Below, in pieces: positions 8,181 through 17,028 of a stretch of DNA of 64,000 nt (the first letter of the stretch is position 1; each line of letters begins with the position of its first letter). Origin of the DNA: Leptolinea tardivitalis (GTDB lineage: Bacteria > Chloroflexota > Anaerolineae > Anaerolineales > Anaerolineaceae); assembly GCF_001050275.1 (NCBI RefSeq), contig NZ_BBYA01000014.1, positions 62,001 through 126,000 of the forward strand, read 5' to 3'. Made by a program: the position numbers and the translations under genes. Below the pieces are notes generated by a model. The model made no database searches. It was not told the DNA's origin and saw only the letters and a list, made by a program, of their open reading frames with translations.

Positions 8181-9377
8181 ATGAAGAATACACCATCGGC
8201 GAGAACATTGATATTGTATCCCGGGCTATTATGTATCTGGCTTGCTCTATCTTGTGCCGCTTTATTCTATGTCGATATTCAGACAGCCATGTCTGGAACA
8301 CTGGTTCTGGCCACCGTTGCGGCGGCTTCCCTATCAGCCATGACCGCTGCCATCATCTGGGGGATGAATATCATCACAGTCATCGTATTTGGCGTAATGC
8401 TGTATGTGTTGTATGGATTCAATACAACCAGTCTGATGGTATATATCACATTCCTGGCCGGTGAAATTGGAACGGCTGTACTTGCCTGGAATACCGGCAA
8501 ACAGGTACTCTTATCGTACCGGCAGGTTGAACGAGATCATGTACTCATAGAAGAAATGCGTATTAATGACGAGACCACCGGGTTGATGCGATTTAATTAC
8601 GCCCGAAAAGCTCTCTCCAATGAAATTTCCCGAAGTCTGCGATATGGGAAGAAAATGTCACTGCTTCTAATAAAAACGAGGGGCTGGGACGAAATGGCCG
8701 AGACTATTGGATTGGAAGCCAGAGAGAGCCTGTTGAAGGATATTTGTGAAATACTGTTCAATAATTGCCGGAATGTAGATACCTTGTTTATTAACATCGA
8801 CAAAATTGGTGTAATACTTCCAGAAACAGATTATGACGGTGCAGAGGTCATTGCAAAACGGTTAATTGATCAGGTGGATAAAAAAATTAAAAAAGAACTG
8901 CAGATTGGTGTGGTGAGTTTCCCCGAAGATTCAATAATAGATGAAGATTTGCTTCTGAAAGCAGAAGCAGCATTACAGTACGCCATAAAAAACAATACAG
9001 TTTTAACTGGTTATCGGGAGATTTCTGAATACAGAGATCAAGTGCTGGAATCAGACAAAATCGAAACATCATTTCATGAGTACGAAAGAACTAACTCTCA
9101 AAACACAATAAGAGCCGATGAGACAGCCATCCATTTTTGTGGTATCCATACGCTGACTGATATCGAAGTATTGCAGCGAAAATTGAGTTGCATCCCCAAT
9201 ATCGGAAATATACGCCTGGTAGATTTTTCAGATAACGAGATTGTTTTTGCTGCAGATAAAAACCGAACAAATGTGATCGAGAATATTACCAACAAGCTCG
9301 ATATTAATAATGTTGCCATAGAAGAGATTGCTGATGGGGTCGTGATTAAACTTGATCCTTCTGTTTCAGTGGAATAA
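8181..9377 (+). CDS. Membrane protein with degenerate GGDEF-like domain
   Basis: A 398-residue protein. About four membrane segments (residues 10-105) are followed by a short linker and a GGDEF-fold domain (about 130-275; entry DETTGLMRFNYARKAL, with LPETDYDGAEVIAKRL after the active site). The signature is destroyed: at the GGDEF position (about 205-209) the protein reads NIDKI, and the metal-binding Asp of the first strand (normally in a D-x-D-x-F-K context) is replaced in LLLIKTRGWDE. It should therefore not make c-di-GMP and may be a sensor or scaffold. The C-terminal 120 residues form a separate small alpha/beta region (IHTLTDIEVLQRKLSCIPNI) that I cannot name. It sits between sufR and sufC, which may be coincidental. 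Confidence 0.75.
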   Translation: MKNTPSARTLILYPGLLCIWLALSCAALFYVDIQTAMSGTLVLATVAAASLSAMTAAIIWGMNIITVIVFGVMLYVLYGFNTTSLMVYITFLAGEIGTAVLAWNTGKQVLLSYRQVERDHVLIEEMRINDETTGLMRFNYARKALSNEISRSLRYGKKMSLLLIKTRGWDEMAETIGLEARESLLKDICEILFNNCRNVDTLFINIDKIGVILPETDYDGAEVIAKRLIDQVDKKIKKELQIGVVSFPEDSIIDEDLLLKAEAALQYAIKNNTVLTGYREISEYRDQVLESDKIETSFHEYERTNSQNTIRADETAIHFCGIHTLTDIEVLQRKLSCIPNIGNIRLVDFSDNEIVFAADKNRTNVIENITNKLDINNVAIEEIADGVVIKLDPSVSVE

Positions 9378-9401
9378 GTCAGCTATTGAGAAAGATACAT
9401 A

Positions 9402-9427
9402 CAGGCAGGGAAGAAAAAACCTGCCTG
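9402..9427 (+). terminator. Hairpin after the GGDEF-like gene
   Basis: An 8-bp inverted repeat CAGGCAGG (9402-9409) / CCTGCCTG (9420-9427), 24 bp past the stop codon. No T-run follows on the plus strand, so it may be a weak or Rho-assisted terminator. Confidence 0.45.
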
Positions 9428-9450
9428 ACAATATATTAAATTATATGAAT

Positions 9451-9492
9451 AATATTATAAATATTGACATAATCCCACTAAAATGGTAGACT
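9451..9492 (+). promoter_or_regulatory. Candidate suf operon promoter with SufR-type operator
   Basis: TTGACA (9464-9469) and TAGACT (9487-9492) are separated by 17 bp, 38 bp before sufC. The palindrome AATAT-N5-ATATT (9451-9465) runs into the -35 box, giving AATAT-N5-ATATTGAC, identical in layout to the site at the sufR promoter. A repressor bound here would block RNA polymerase. Confidence 0.6.
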
Positions 9493-9529
9493 TTAGGCAA
9501 TCTCAAAACAACGTCAGGAGATTTTCTTC

Positions 9530-10306
9530 ATGAGTGAACTGGTTATAAAAAACCTGCATGTACAAATAGAAAATAAACCAATTCTTAAAGGTTTGAATCT
9601 TACGCTTCCTCAGGGTGAAGTACACGCCATAATGGGTCCCAATGGGACGGGTAAATCCACCCTGGCTAATACGTTGATGGGACATCCGTCTTACCAGGTA
9701 ACAGAAGGGGATATACTTTTTGATGGAAAGAGTTTATTAAACCTTTCTCCAGCAGAAAGGTCCCATCTGGGAATTTTTTTGGCATTTCAATATCCGGTTT
9801 CAATTCCCGGAGTAACTGTGGCGAATTTTCTGAGAACGGCAGTAAATGCTCATCGAAAAGCCGCAAATCCAGACGATAAAGGTATTCCCATCCTAGAATT
9901 TCGGAAAATCATGAAAGAAAAGATGGAAATGTTGAAGGTGGATTCGGCCTTTGCCGGACGGTACCTTAATGAAGGTTTTTCTGGTGGAGAAAAGAAACGT
10001 GCCGAAGTTCTCCAGATGGCCATGTTGCAGCCTTCTATTGCCATACTCGATGAAACCGACTCTGGTCTGGATATTGATGCATTACGAATTGTTTCGGAAG
10101 GTGTAAATACACTGCGCAATAAGGAACTGGGTGTGCTAGTAATTACCCATTACCAGCGTATTTTGAATTACATTCAACCAGATATTGTACATGTGATGAT
10201 GGACGGCCGGATTGTGGAATCTGGTGGTCCGGATCTGGCTCTGGATCTGGAAGAACATGGTTACACCTGGGTACGCGAAAAGCTGGAAAACGGTACGTCT
10301 GCCTGA
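9530..10306 (+). CDS. sufC: Fe-S assembly ATPase SufC
   Basis: A 258-residue ABC-type ATPase that drives the SufBCD scaffold. The sequence shows Walker [10 protein letters not shown] (about residues 36-44), the SufC-type signature [13 protein letters not shown], Walker [17 protein letters not shown], and a switch His in VLVITHYQ. No membrane domain is linked to it, as expected for the cytoplasmic SufC. It is the first gene of the operon sufC-sufB-sufD-small protein-sufS-sufU-Rieske, with 39 bp to sufB. The ATG is preceded by AGGAG. Confidence 0.96.
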   Translation: MSELVIKNLHVQIENKPILKGLNLTLPQGEVHAIMGPNGTGKSTLANTLMGHPSYQVTEGDILFDGKSLLNLSPAERSHLGIFLAFQYPVSIPGVTVANFLRTAVNAHRKAANPDDKGIPILEFRKIMKEKMEMLKVDSAFAGRYLNEGFSGGEKKRAEVLQMAMLQPSIAILDETDSGLDIDALRIVSEGVNTLRNKELGVLVITHYQRILNYIQPDIVHVMMDGRIVESGGPDLALDLEEHGYTWVREKLENGTSA

Positions 10307-10345
10307 TCTGAAAATGCGAATAAAGGTGAAGATTGGAGATTCAAG

Positions 10346-11758
10346 GTGAGCAACGAACCGCAGGCTCAATTCTTAAATGAACTCGAGGATTACCGGTATG
10401 GATTTAGTGATAAAGATGTATCGGTATTTGAGACACGCCGGGGACTTGACCGGAAGGTTGTAGAACAAATTTCAGCCATGAAAGGCGAACCTCAATGGAT
10501 GCTCGAGTTCCGCCTGAAAGCACTTGAACATTTTCAACAACGCCCGATGCCTAAATGGGGCGCTGATATTACTGGATTGAATTTTGATGATATCTATTAT
10601 TATGTCAAGCCAGCCGAGGCTGAAGGTAAAACCTGGGACGATGTTCCTGAAACCATAAAGAACACATTTGAAAAACTGGGTATCCCGGAAGCGGAGAGAA
10701 AGTTCCTGGCTGGTGTAGGTGCACAGTATGAATCTGAAATGGTGTATCACTCCATTCAGGAAAATCTGGCAAAGATGGGAGTAATTTTCCTCAGTATTGA
10801 GGAAGGTCTCAGGCAGCATCCCGACTTGTTCCGGGAATATTTCGGAACCGTAGTGCCTATTGAAGATAATAAATTCGCGGCATTAAATTCAGCTGTCTGG
10901 TCTGGCGGATCATTTGTCTATGTTCCAAAGGGTGTGAAAGTTGATCTGCCGTTACAGGCATATTTCAGGCTTAATCGTGCCAATATCGGTCAATTTGAAC
11001 GATCGATAATCATTGCTGATGAAGGTTCACAGGTTCATTATGTCGAGGGATGTACAGCACCTCAGTACACAACTGATTCCTTTCACAGCGGCGTGATTGA
11101 GATTGTAGTAAAAAAGAATGCACGGGTACGTTATTCAACCATTCAGAACTGGTCAAATAATGTCTACAACCTGGTTACACAGCGATCAATCGTGCACGAA
11201 GGCGGAACAATGGAATGGGTGGATGCAAATCTTGGTTCAAAAGTTACCATGAAATATCCATCTTGTTATCTGGTTGGCCCGGGAGCACACGGAGAGATAC
11301 TCTCTATGGCTTTCGCCGGTAAAGGGCAGCAGCAGGATACCGGCGGGAAGGTAGTTCATTTTGCTCCGCATACCAGCAGCAAAATTACATCAAAATCGAT
11401 CAGCAAGGCTGGTGGACGGGCTTCGTACCGTGGGTTGTTGAAAGTATATAAAGGTGCAGAAGATGTCAAATCAAATGTAGTTTGTGATGCACTTCTGCTG
11501 GATCCACAATCGCAATCAGATACATACCCGTATATAGAAATTGACGAAGATGATGTTACCATCGGTCATGAAGCCAGCGTGAGCAAAGTCGGAGAAGACC
11601 AGCTCTTCTATCTGATGAGCCGTGGTTTATCGGAAGAACAGGCAACCACAATGGTTGTATCTGGTTTTATTGAGCCATTAGTCAAAGAACTCCCAATGGA
11701 ATATGCCGTTGAAATGAACCGGCTTATACAACTTCAGATGGAAGGATCCATCGGTTGA
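10346..11758 (+). CDS. sufB: Fe-S assembly scaffold SufB
   Basis: A 470-residue SufB subunit of the SufBC2D scaffold on which clusters are built. The beta-helix core is recognisable ([59 protein letters not shown]) and the C-terminal helical segment [28 protein letters not shown] is typical. The start is a GTG at 10346, supported by a GGAG box 7 bp upstream. It belongs to the suf operon. It is 12 bp before sufD, with which it should form a heterodimer. Confidence 0.96.
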   Translation: MSNEPQAQFLNELEDYRYGFSDKDVSVFETRRGLDRKVVEQISAMKGEPQWMLEFRLKALEHFQQRPMPKWGADITGLNFDDIYYYVKPAEAEGKTWDDVPETIKNTFEKLGIPEAERKFLAGVGAQYESEMVYHSIQENLAKMGVIFLSIEEGLRQHPDLFREYFGTVVPIEDNKFAALNSAVWSGGSFVYVPKGVKVDLPLQAYFRLNRANIGQFERSIIIADEGSQVHYVEGCTAPQYTTDSFHSGVIEIVVKKNARVRYSTIQNWSNNVYNLVTQRSIVHEGGTMEWVDANLGSKVTMKYPSCYLVGPGAHGEILSMAFAGKGQQQDTGGKVVHFAPHTSSKITSKSISKAGGRASYRGLLKVYKGAEDVKSNVVCDALLLDPQSQSDTYPYIEIDEDDVTIGHEASVSKVGEDQLFYLMSRGLSEEQATTMVVSGFIEPLVKELPMEYAVEMNRLIQLQMEGSIG

Positions 11759-11770
11759 TAAACCGGACGG

Positions 11771-13135
11771 ATGATGGTAGAACCTATGAATGAAACGCCT
11801 GTTGTAATTACCAGAAACAGAACATCAACAGCAAGCAGATCAACCCAATTCACATTTTCAGAAAATGATATCGTTCCTGAAAAGGCAAAAGATCTGGCAG
11901 CTGTTCGGGAACATGCCTGGGAAGTATATAAGACTCAAGGAATTCCTGCTACTACCGAAGAGGCATGGCGCAGAACAGATCTGTCCAGATTGAATGCCGG
12001 TCAATTCGGATTACAGAATAATGATTTAAATGATTATTCGGCTGCCACCCCCCCTGAAGAAATCCTTCGTCCACTGGCCGATACCGAACAGGCAGGGCAG
12101 ATTATTCTTTCAATAAATGACGAAAAAATTAAATTATCCAATGATCTGCTGGAAAAAGGTGTGGTGTTCACAACTTTTTCGGAATTACGAAAGAACAATC
12201 CATCGCTATTAGCCCGATACATCGGAAAAATTGTCAAACCAGAAGAGGGGTTGTTCCCTGCTATGGTTCAAGCCTTTGGGCAAGATGGAATTTTTCTCTT
12301 CATACCGAAAAATGTAAAGATTAGCCAACCTTTACATAGTATTATCTGGGGTGCCATAGAAAAGACTGCCAGACTTTCCCATGTCATTGTTGTTCTGGAA
12401 GAAAATTCGGAAGCAACATTTATCCATGAAACCGCTTCACCTGAAAATGAAAATGGATCTGCTTTTCATGCGGGCATTGTCGAGATTCTAATAGGTGAAA
12501 ATGCCAGATTGCAATTTGTAGAACTGCAATCCTTAGGAAAGAATGTGTGGAATTTTTCCAATGAACGTGCCAGAGTCGAGAACCAGGGCACGATTGAGTG
12601 GACTTTTGGTGCCATCGGGAGCCGCCTTACAAAAAACTTTACAGACCTTGACCTGGTAGGCGAAGGTGCAACGGGAAAAATGTCAGGTTTTTATTTTACG
12701 GATGGAACACAACATCTTGATCACGATACCCAACAAAATCATCTGGCACCCCATACAACAAGCGACCTGCTGTTTAAAGGGGCTTTATTGGATAACAGTC
12801 ATTCAGTCTGGCAGGGAATGATCTATGTAGCTCCGGGTGCCCAAAAAACCGATGGGTATCAGGCAAATCGAAATTTGATATTGAGCCGGAATGCACATGC
12901 CGATTCAATTCCCGGACTCGAAATTAAGGCAGATGATGTGCGTTGTACGCATGGAGCAACCGTAGGCAAGATCGATAAAGATGAACTGTTTTATCTATTG
13001 AGTCGTGGTATCCCTCAAAAAGAAGCAGAACGCCTGATTGTAGAAGGATTCTTTGATCCGATTATGCAGAGAATCCCCTTTGAAGGTGTTCGCAACCGTT
13101 TTCAACAGTACATTCATAATAAGATGGCAGTATAA
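11771..13135 (+). CDS. sufD: Fe-S assembly protein SufD
   Basis: A 454-residue SufD paralogue of SufB. It has the N-terminal helical part (ATTEEAWRRTDLSRL) and the beta-helix with DLDLVGEGATGKMSGFYF and QHLDHDTQQNHLAPHTTSDLLFKG, including the conserved HxxPHT-like region. The C-terminal FYLLSRGIPQKEAERLIVEGFFDPI mirrors SufB. It partners SufB and SufC. The start may be the ATG at 11771 or a later ATG at 11786; neither has a strong ribosome-binding site. The next gene begins 53 bp downstream. Confidence 0.95.
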   Translation: MMVEPMNETPVVITRNRTSTASRSTQFTFSENDIVPEKAKDLAAVREHAWEVYKTQGIPATTEEAWRRTDLSRLNAGQFGLQNNDLNDYSAATPPEEILRPLADTEQAGQIILSINDEKIKLSNDLLEKGVVFTTFSELRKNNPSLLARYIGKIVKPEEGLFPAMVQAFGQDGIFLFIPKNVKISQPLHSIIWGAIEKTARLSHVIVVLEENSEATFIHETASPENENGSAFHAGIVEILIGENARLQFVELQSLGKNVWNFSNERARVENQGTIEWTFGAIGSRLTKNFTDLDLVGEGATGKMSGFYFTDGTQHLDHDTQQNHLAPHTTSDLLFKGALLDNSHSVWQGMIYVAPGAQKTDGYQANRNLILSRNAHADSIPGLEIKADDVRCTHGATVGKIDKDELFYLLSRGIPQKEAERLIVEGFFDPIMQRIPFEGVRNRFQQYIHNKMAV

Positions 13136-13188
13136 ATTCTGCCGTGGTAATATGAATTGGCAAATTTTTTGAAATACAGGAGCAAAAA

Positions 13189-13491
13189 TTGGCATCTGTA
13201 CCTTTCATGAAAGATCCGACACCGGAAAATAATTTTGATGTAGGCGATACCGTAGAGGTATTGGCCGACCACGATAAAGGTGGAGACCGTGTACGCGGTT
13301 GGGTTCGTGGAATTGTGGTTCAGGTAGATGCGAAAATGGTTGCCGTTCAATTTCGCGGCAATGTCTATCTTACTGACGGCTGGATGGTGCCAGACCATAT
13401 TTTGTGGTTTCCACAGAATTCAACAAACCTTCGGGCACCGGCGAAAACCAAAACCGGGAAATCGATCTCTGGTAAAGCTGACCTGCTATAA
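13189..13491 (+). CDS. Small SH3/KOW-like protein of unknown function inside the suf operon
   Basis: A 100-residue protein between sufD and sufS. I do not recognise a named family. The centre (about residues 15-70) reads as a small beta-barrel of the SH3/KOW kind: FDVGDTVEVLAD, RGWVRGIVVQVDAKMVAVQF, DGWMVPDHILWF. A basic unstructured tail (KTKTGKSISGKA) follows. The start is a TTG at 13189 with an AGGAG box 6 bp upstream; an ATG at 13207 is the alternative. Position and orientation indicate co-transcription with suf genes, so a role in Fe-S assembly is plausible but unproven. Confidence 0.7.
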   Translation: MASVPFMKDPTPENNFDVGDTVEVLADHDKGGDRVRGWVRGIVVQVDAKMVAVQFRGNVYLTDGWMVPDHILWFPQNSTNLRAPAKTKTGKSISGKADLL

Positions 13492-13499
13492 AGAATCTT

Positions 13500-14723
13500 A
13501 TGTCTGTTGATTTCTCAAAATACAAACAAGATTTCCCGATATTAAGCAGGGAAGTTCATCCTGGCAAAAAGCTGATATATCTCGATTCCACTGCTTCAAC
13601 ACAGAAACCACAGATTGTATTGGATGCGATGGATGATTATTACCATCGCCATAATGCCAATATCCATCGCGGTGTTTATACCATTTCTGAAGAAGCAACA
13701 GAATTATATGAAAATGCACGTGCAAAAGTGGCAAGATTTATCCATGCACCTTCTGCCAGGTCCATCGTTTTCACACGAAATACCACCGAATCCATAAACC
13801 TGGTCGCTTTTACCTGGGGACGAAAAAATCTAAAAGAAAACGACCTCGTTCTTCTAACTGAATTGGAGCATCATTCGAACATTGTACCCTGGCAGATTCT
13901 GGTCCAAGAGAAAAAGATACGAATAGAGTTCATTCCGGTTCTACCAGACGGTATTCTGGACATGAATGCGTATAAGAATTTGTTGGAGAAAAAACCGAAA
14001 CTGGTTGCATTTGCGCATATGTCAAATGTCCTCGGAACAATCACACCGGTAAAAGAAATGACCACACTGGCCCATCAAGTCGGTGCCATTGTATTAATTG
14101 ATGGTGCGCAATCTGTTCCGCATTTGCCAGTTGATATCCAGGATATTGATGCAGAATTCCTGGCATTTTCGGCTCACAAAATGTGCGGGCCAACAGGCAT
14201 CGGAGCACTTTACGGCAAATTTGATCTATTGAATGAAATGCCGCCATTTTTGGGTGGTGGAGATATGATCCGTAAAGTAACATTTGAAGGTTTTTCAACC
14301 AATGATGTTCCGGCAAAATTCGAAGCAGGAACGCCGGCTATTGCTGAAGCCGTGGGTTTTGGCGCCGCTATTGATTATTTATCATCCATTGGGATGGAAG
14401 AAATCGCCAAACATGAGCAGGAAATTGCACTGTATGGATTAAGACGGCTGGAAGAAAGCGGCGGAATAAAAGTAATTGGTCCACATAATCAGCGTGGTGG
14501 GGTACTCGCATTTGATATGAGTGGAATACATCCTCACGATGTAGCCCAGATTCTTGATAGTGAAGGAATTGCTGTCAGGGCAGGGCATCATTGTGCCCAG
14601 CCGCTTCATATCAAATTTGGACTTCCTGCGACCACACGAGCCAGCTTCTACCTTTACAATTCAAAAGAGGATGTTGACTCATTAATCAAAGGCCTCGATA
14701 AAGTTAAGATGATGTTTGATTAG
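13500..14723 (+). CDS. sufS: Cysteine desulfurase SufS
   Basis: A 407-residue PLP-dependent class-V aminotransferase-fold enzyme that takes sulfur from cysteine for cluster assembly. The PLP lysine lies in AFSAHKMCGPTG (about residue 227) and the persulfide cysteine in RAGHHCAQPLH (about 364), typical of group II SufS. LDSTASTQKP near the N-terminus and ELEHHSNIVPW are also characteristic. It is followed 12 bp later by sufU, its usual sulfur acceptor in Gram-positive-type SUF systems, and no sufE is present. Confidence 0.96.
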   Translation: MSVDFSKYKQDFPILSREVHPGKKLIYLDSTASTQKPQIVLDAMDDYYHRHNANIHRGVYTISEEATELYENARAKVARFIHAPSARSIVFTRNTTESINLVAFTWGRKNLKENDLVLLTELEHHSNIVPWQILVQEKKIRIEFIPVLPDGILDMNAYKNLLEKKPKLVAFAHMSNVLGTITPVKEMTTLAHQVGAIVLIDGAQSVPHLPVDIQDIDAEFLAFSAHKMCGPTGIGALYGKFDLLNEMPPFLGGGDMIRKVTFEGFSTNDVPAKFEAGTPAIAEAVGFGAAIDYLSSIGMEEIAKHEQEIALYGLRRLEESGGIKVIGPHNQRGGVLAFDMSGIHPHDVAQILDSEGIAVRAGHHCAQPLHIKFGLPATTRASFYLYNSKEDVDSLIKGLDKVKMMFD

Positions 14724-14735
14724 AAATGGTGAATC

Positions 14736-15134
14736 ATGGATGATCTTTACAGGGAAATCATCATAGAACATTATAAAAACCCCGGATTTCGCGGAGAATT
14801 GGATCCAAATGATTACACATATGAAGATGAGAATCCAGTTTGCGGTGATCATATTCGTGTAGACATAAGAGTAAATGATTCAGGTATTGTCACTGAAGCA
14901 AAGTACAGTGGACACGGATGTGCTATATCACAGGCTTCTGCAGATTTATTGATGGAAGCAATTATTGGGAAAAAAGTTGAAGACGTAAAGAAATTGACAA
15001 AACAGGATGTTCTTGACCTGCTCGGAATAGAACTTGGGGCAGTCCGGTTAAAATGCGCTCTCCTGCCGCTCAAAGTGGTGAAAGCTGGTGTCTATGGCGT
15101 GGGAAAAGAATCGGAATTATCTGATCTGGATTGA
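14736..15134 (+). CDS. sufU: Sulfur-transfer protein SufU
   Basis: A 132-residue SufU/IscU-like protein. The three conserved cysteines are visible in NPVCGDHI, GHGCAISQAS and RLKCALLPLKV. SufU is a zinc-dependent sulfurtransferase that accepts persulfide from SufS. The ATG has a GGTGA box upstream. The gene follows sufS closely and its stop overlaps the region where the Rieske gene begins. Confidence 0.95.
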   Translation: MDDLYREIIIEHYKNPGFRGELDPNDYTYEDENPVCGDHIRVDIRVNDSGIVTEAKYSGHGCAISQASADLLMEAIIGKKVEDVKKLTKQDVLDLLGIELGAVRLKCALLPLKVVKAGVYGVGKESELSDLD

Positions 15135-15139
15135 TCCTG

Positions 15140-15457
15140 ATGGAAGAAAAAACTGAATTTCTTTATGTAGCTCAAGAACAGGATATACCGCTCAATGAAC
15201 GGTTATTCATTGAGATTAATGAACAACCAATCGTGATTTTTAATCTGGGTGGGAAATTATTCGCCATTGGTGATGTTTGCACTCACGATAATGGTCCAGT
15301 GGGCGACGGACAGGTTGATGGTTACGAAGTCGTCTGTCCACGGCATGGAGCTCGATTTGATATTCGATCAGGCAAAGCAACAAAATCTCCCGCTTTTAGA
15401 GATGTCCCGTCTTATCAGATCAAAGTAGAAGATGGAAAAATATTTATAAAAATCTAA
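15140..15457 (+). CDS. Rieske-type [2Fe-2S] ferredoxin
   Basis: A 105-residue soluble Rieske protein. The ligands are in CTHDNGPV (CxH) and CPRHGARFD (CxxH), giving a two-Cys, two-His [2Fe-2S] centre. It resembles NirD and biphenyl-dioxygenase-type ferredoxins and has no membrane anchor. It is the last gene of the suf operon, where such ferredoxins are often found, and may donate electrons for cluster assembly. ATG at 15140 is preferred over an overlapping TTG at 15131. Confidence 0.9.
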   Translation: MEEKTEFLYVAQEQDIPLNERLFIEINEQPIVIFNLGGKLFAIGDVCTHDNGPVGDGQVDGYEVVCPRHGARFDIRSGKATKSPAFRDVPSYQIKVEDGKIFIKI

Positions 15458-15460
15458 AAA

Positions 15461-15494
15461 AACAACCTCCTGAATAAAGACCTAGGAGGTTGTT
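15461..15494. terminator. Bidirectional terminator between suf operon and PIG-L gene
   Basis: A 10-bp inverted repeat AACAACCTCC (15461-15470) / GGAGGTTGTT (15485-15494) flanked by A-run and T-run. It lies between two convergent genes and can serve both strands. Confidence 0.88.
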
Positions 15495-15498
15495 TTTA

Positions 15499-16146
15499 TT
15501 AATTATATCCAAATTTGCCAATTACCCTCAGGATATCAAATCCTTCTGCGTAACGGCGTTCGGCAATAGCACCATATCGGATCAATGTTGCACGGGTAAG
15601 TTCGGCATTGAAATAGTATCTTGTTGAATATGTTGTGTATTGTTGCAATGCTTCGATCTTTTTACGAACATCATCTTCACTGACTTCCACAAGAAAATTC
15701 GGGAAGAAACCATAACTTGAACGAATAACATCAAAGCCAAGTACAGTTGTTCCTCGAAAGGCTCGAAGTGCTTCTTCCGTCACGGTGCCATGATCTTGAT
15801 GGATATCAGCACGTGTATGTACAAACACAATATCTGGTTTGAAGCTTTTATTCAGTTCGATCATGAATTCCAGAATTTCCTGACGGGCATGTGGAAACCG
15901 GCGGGTTTCAAACTGTCCAAGTATGACCTTTTCCTGAGGAATACCCAGCCTGGCCATGCTGGCATAATGCTCTTCAACCAAATGGTGCAATTCAGGATTC
16001 TTCTGATTGTCAGAAAGAGTTACACAACGGATATCTGATTGACCGGCTACTTGTGCGATAAGTGCGCCAGCACCCAATTCAATATCATCAGGATGTGCTC
16101 CTAAAAAGCAAATTCGTTTGCCAGAAAAAGTCAGCGATTCGGCCAT
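15499..16146 (-). CDS. PIG-L family (LmbE-like) N-acyl deacetylase
   Basis: A 215-residue zinc deacetylase of the PIG-L/LmbE family. The metal-binding motif AHPDDIELG lies at about residues 16-24, and the second part HQDHGTVTEEALRAFRG near 120, with VHTRADIHQD before it. Family members deacetylate N-acetylglucosaminyl substrates (mycothiol, bacillithiol, GPI or lipid-linked sugars). It is co-transcribed with the methyltransferase just upstream (2-bp gap). The substrate cannot be read from sequence. Confidence 0.85.
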   Translation of the reverse strand: MAESLTFSGKRICFLGAHPDDIELGAGALIAQVAGQSDIRCVTLSDNQKNPELHHLVEEHYASMARLGIPQEKVILGQFETRRFPHARQEILEFMIELNKSFKPDIVFVHTRADIHQDHGTVTEEALRAFRGTTVLGFDVIRSSYGFFPNFLVEVSEDDVRKKIEALQQYTTYSTRYYFNAELTRATLIRYGAIAERRYAEGFDILRVIGKFGYN

Positions 16147-16148
16147 AG

Positions 16149-16949
16149 TTATTTTGTGGCGAGGAATCCACCAACAACTTTGGTCATTACTAATTTACCG
16201 TCAGATTTGATGCGTTTTTCTGCTACGGTTTTGATTTTATTCATGATATCTTCAAATTCAGATTTATCTTTGAAGAAACTGGTCCAAAGCTTACGATCTT
16301 CTGAAAGGGAGGCACGCGTATATTCAATGAATGGTTCAGCCGATTCAAAAGTAAGCGGATTCTCAAAGACATGAACGTCTACTTTAGAGAAGGTTGCACG
16401 CATGCTGGCTAGAATCTGGCTTTCGTAGCGGGAGCTTCCGGGCATTGGAGGAATTGTCTTTCCAGTAGCTTCACGAATCACATCATAGAATAGCTGTTTA
16501 TTGGTTGGCATGGGTCCGCTTGTAAACAAACGACCACCAGGTTTCAATACACGGTGCATTTCACGAATAGTGAATGGAATATCTTCTGCATAATAAATGG
16601 CAAAACAGCACGATTCAAAATCAAATGTGTTTTCAGGAAGGTCGAATGGCCTGTTGAAATTTAACGTCATGAATGTAACAGCGTCATTGTATTTATGATT
16701 TTCTTCTTTTGCCTCTGACAATAATTCATCCGAAACATCGCCACCGGTGATATTGGCCTGACCTTTTAAATGTTTGTAATAAGAAAAACACTGTTTTCCG
16801 GCGCCGCATCCGACATCCAGAATTTTATCACCCTGCTTCAATTGAATGAGATCCAACATCCAAGCATCGATGTCGCGGCCGCCATATTTATTATGGATAT
16901 CAATTCTTTTTAAGAGGTCGTTTGTTGTTTCCTGGTAATCGATTTTCAT
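16149..16949 (-). CDS. SAM-dependent class I methyltransferase
   Basis: A 266-residue methyltransferase. Motif I is ILDVGCGAGKQC (about residues 43-54), followed by TGGDVSDELLSEAKE and MHRVLKPGGRLF (motif post-III). The fold is UbiE/Methyltransf_11-like. A GAGAGGG box precedes the ATG. Its only linked partner is the PIG-L deacetylase, suggesting modification of a sugar-containing small molecule or lipid, which is inference. Confidence 0.82.
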   Translation of the reverse strand: MKIDYQETTNDLLKRIDIHNKYGGRDIDAWMLDLIQLKQGDKILDVGCGAGKQCFSYYKHLKGQANITGGDVSDELLSEAKEENHKYNDAVTFMTLNFNRPFDLPENTFDFESCCFAIYYAEDIPFTIREMHRVLKPGGRLFTSGPMPTNKQLFYDVIREATGKTIPPMPGSSRYESQILASMRATFSKVDVHVFENPLTFESAEPFIEYTRASLSEDRKLWTSFFKDKSEFEDIMNKIKTVAEKRIKSDGKLVMTKVVGGFLATK

Positions 16950-17028
16950 AGAACCCTCTCAGGTTTGGGATATTTGTTCAGAATGGATCAAGTATAAATG
17001 ACGAGACATGAAACTTCAAGCAAATATA

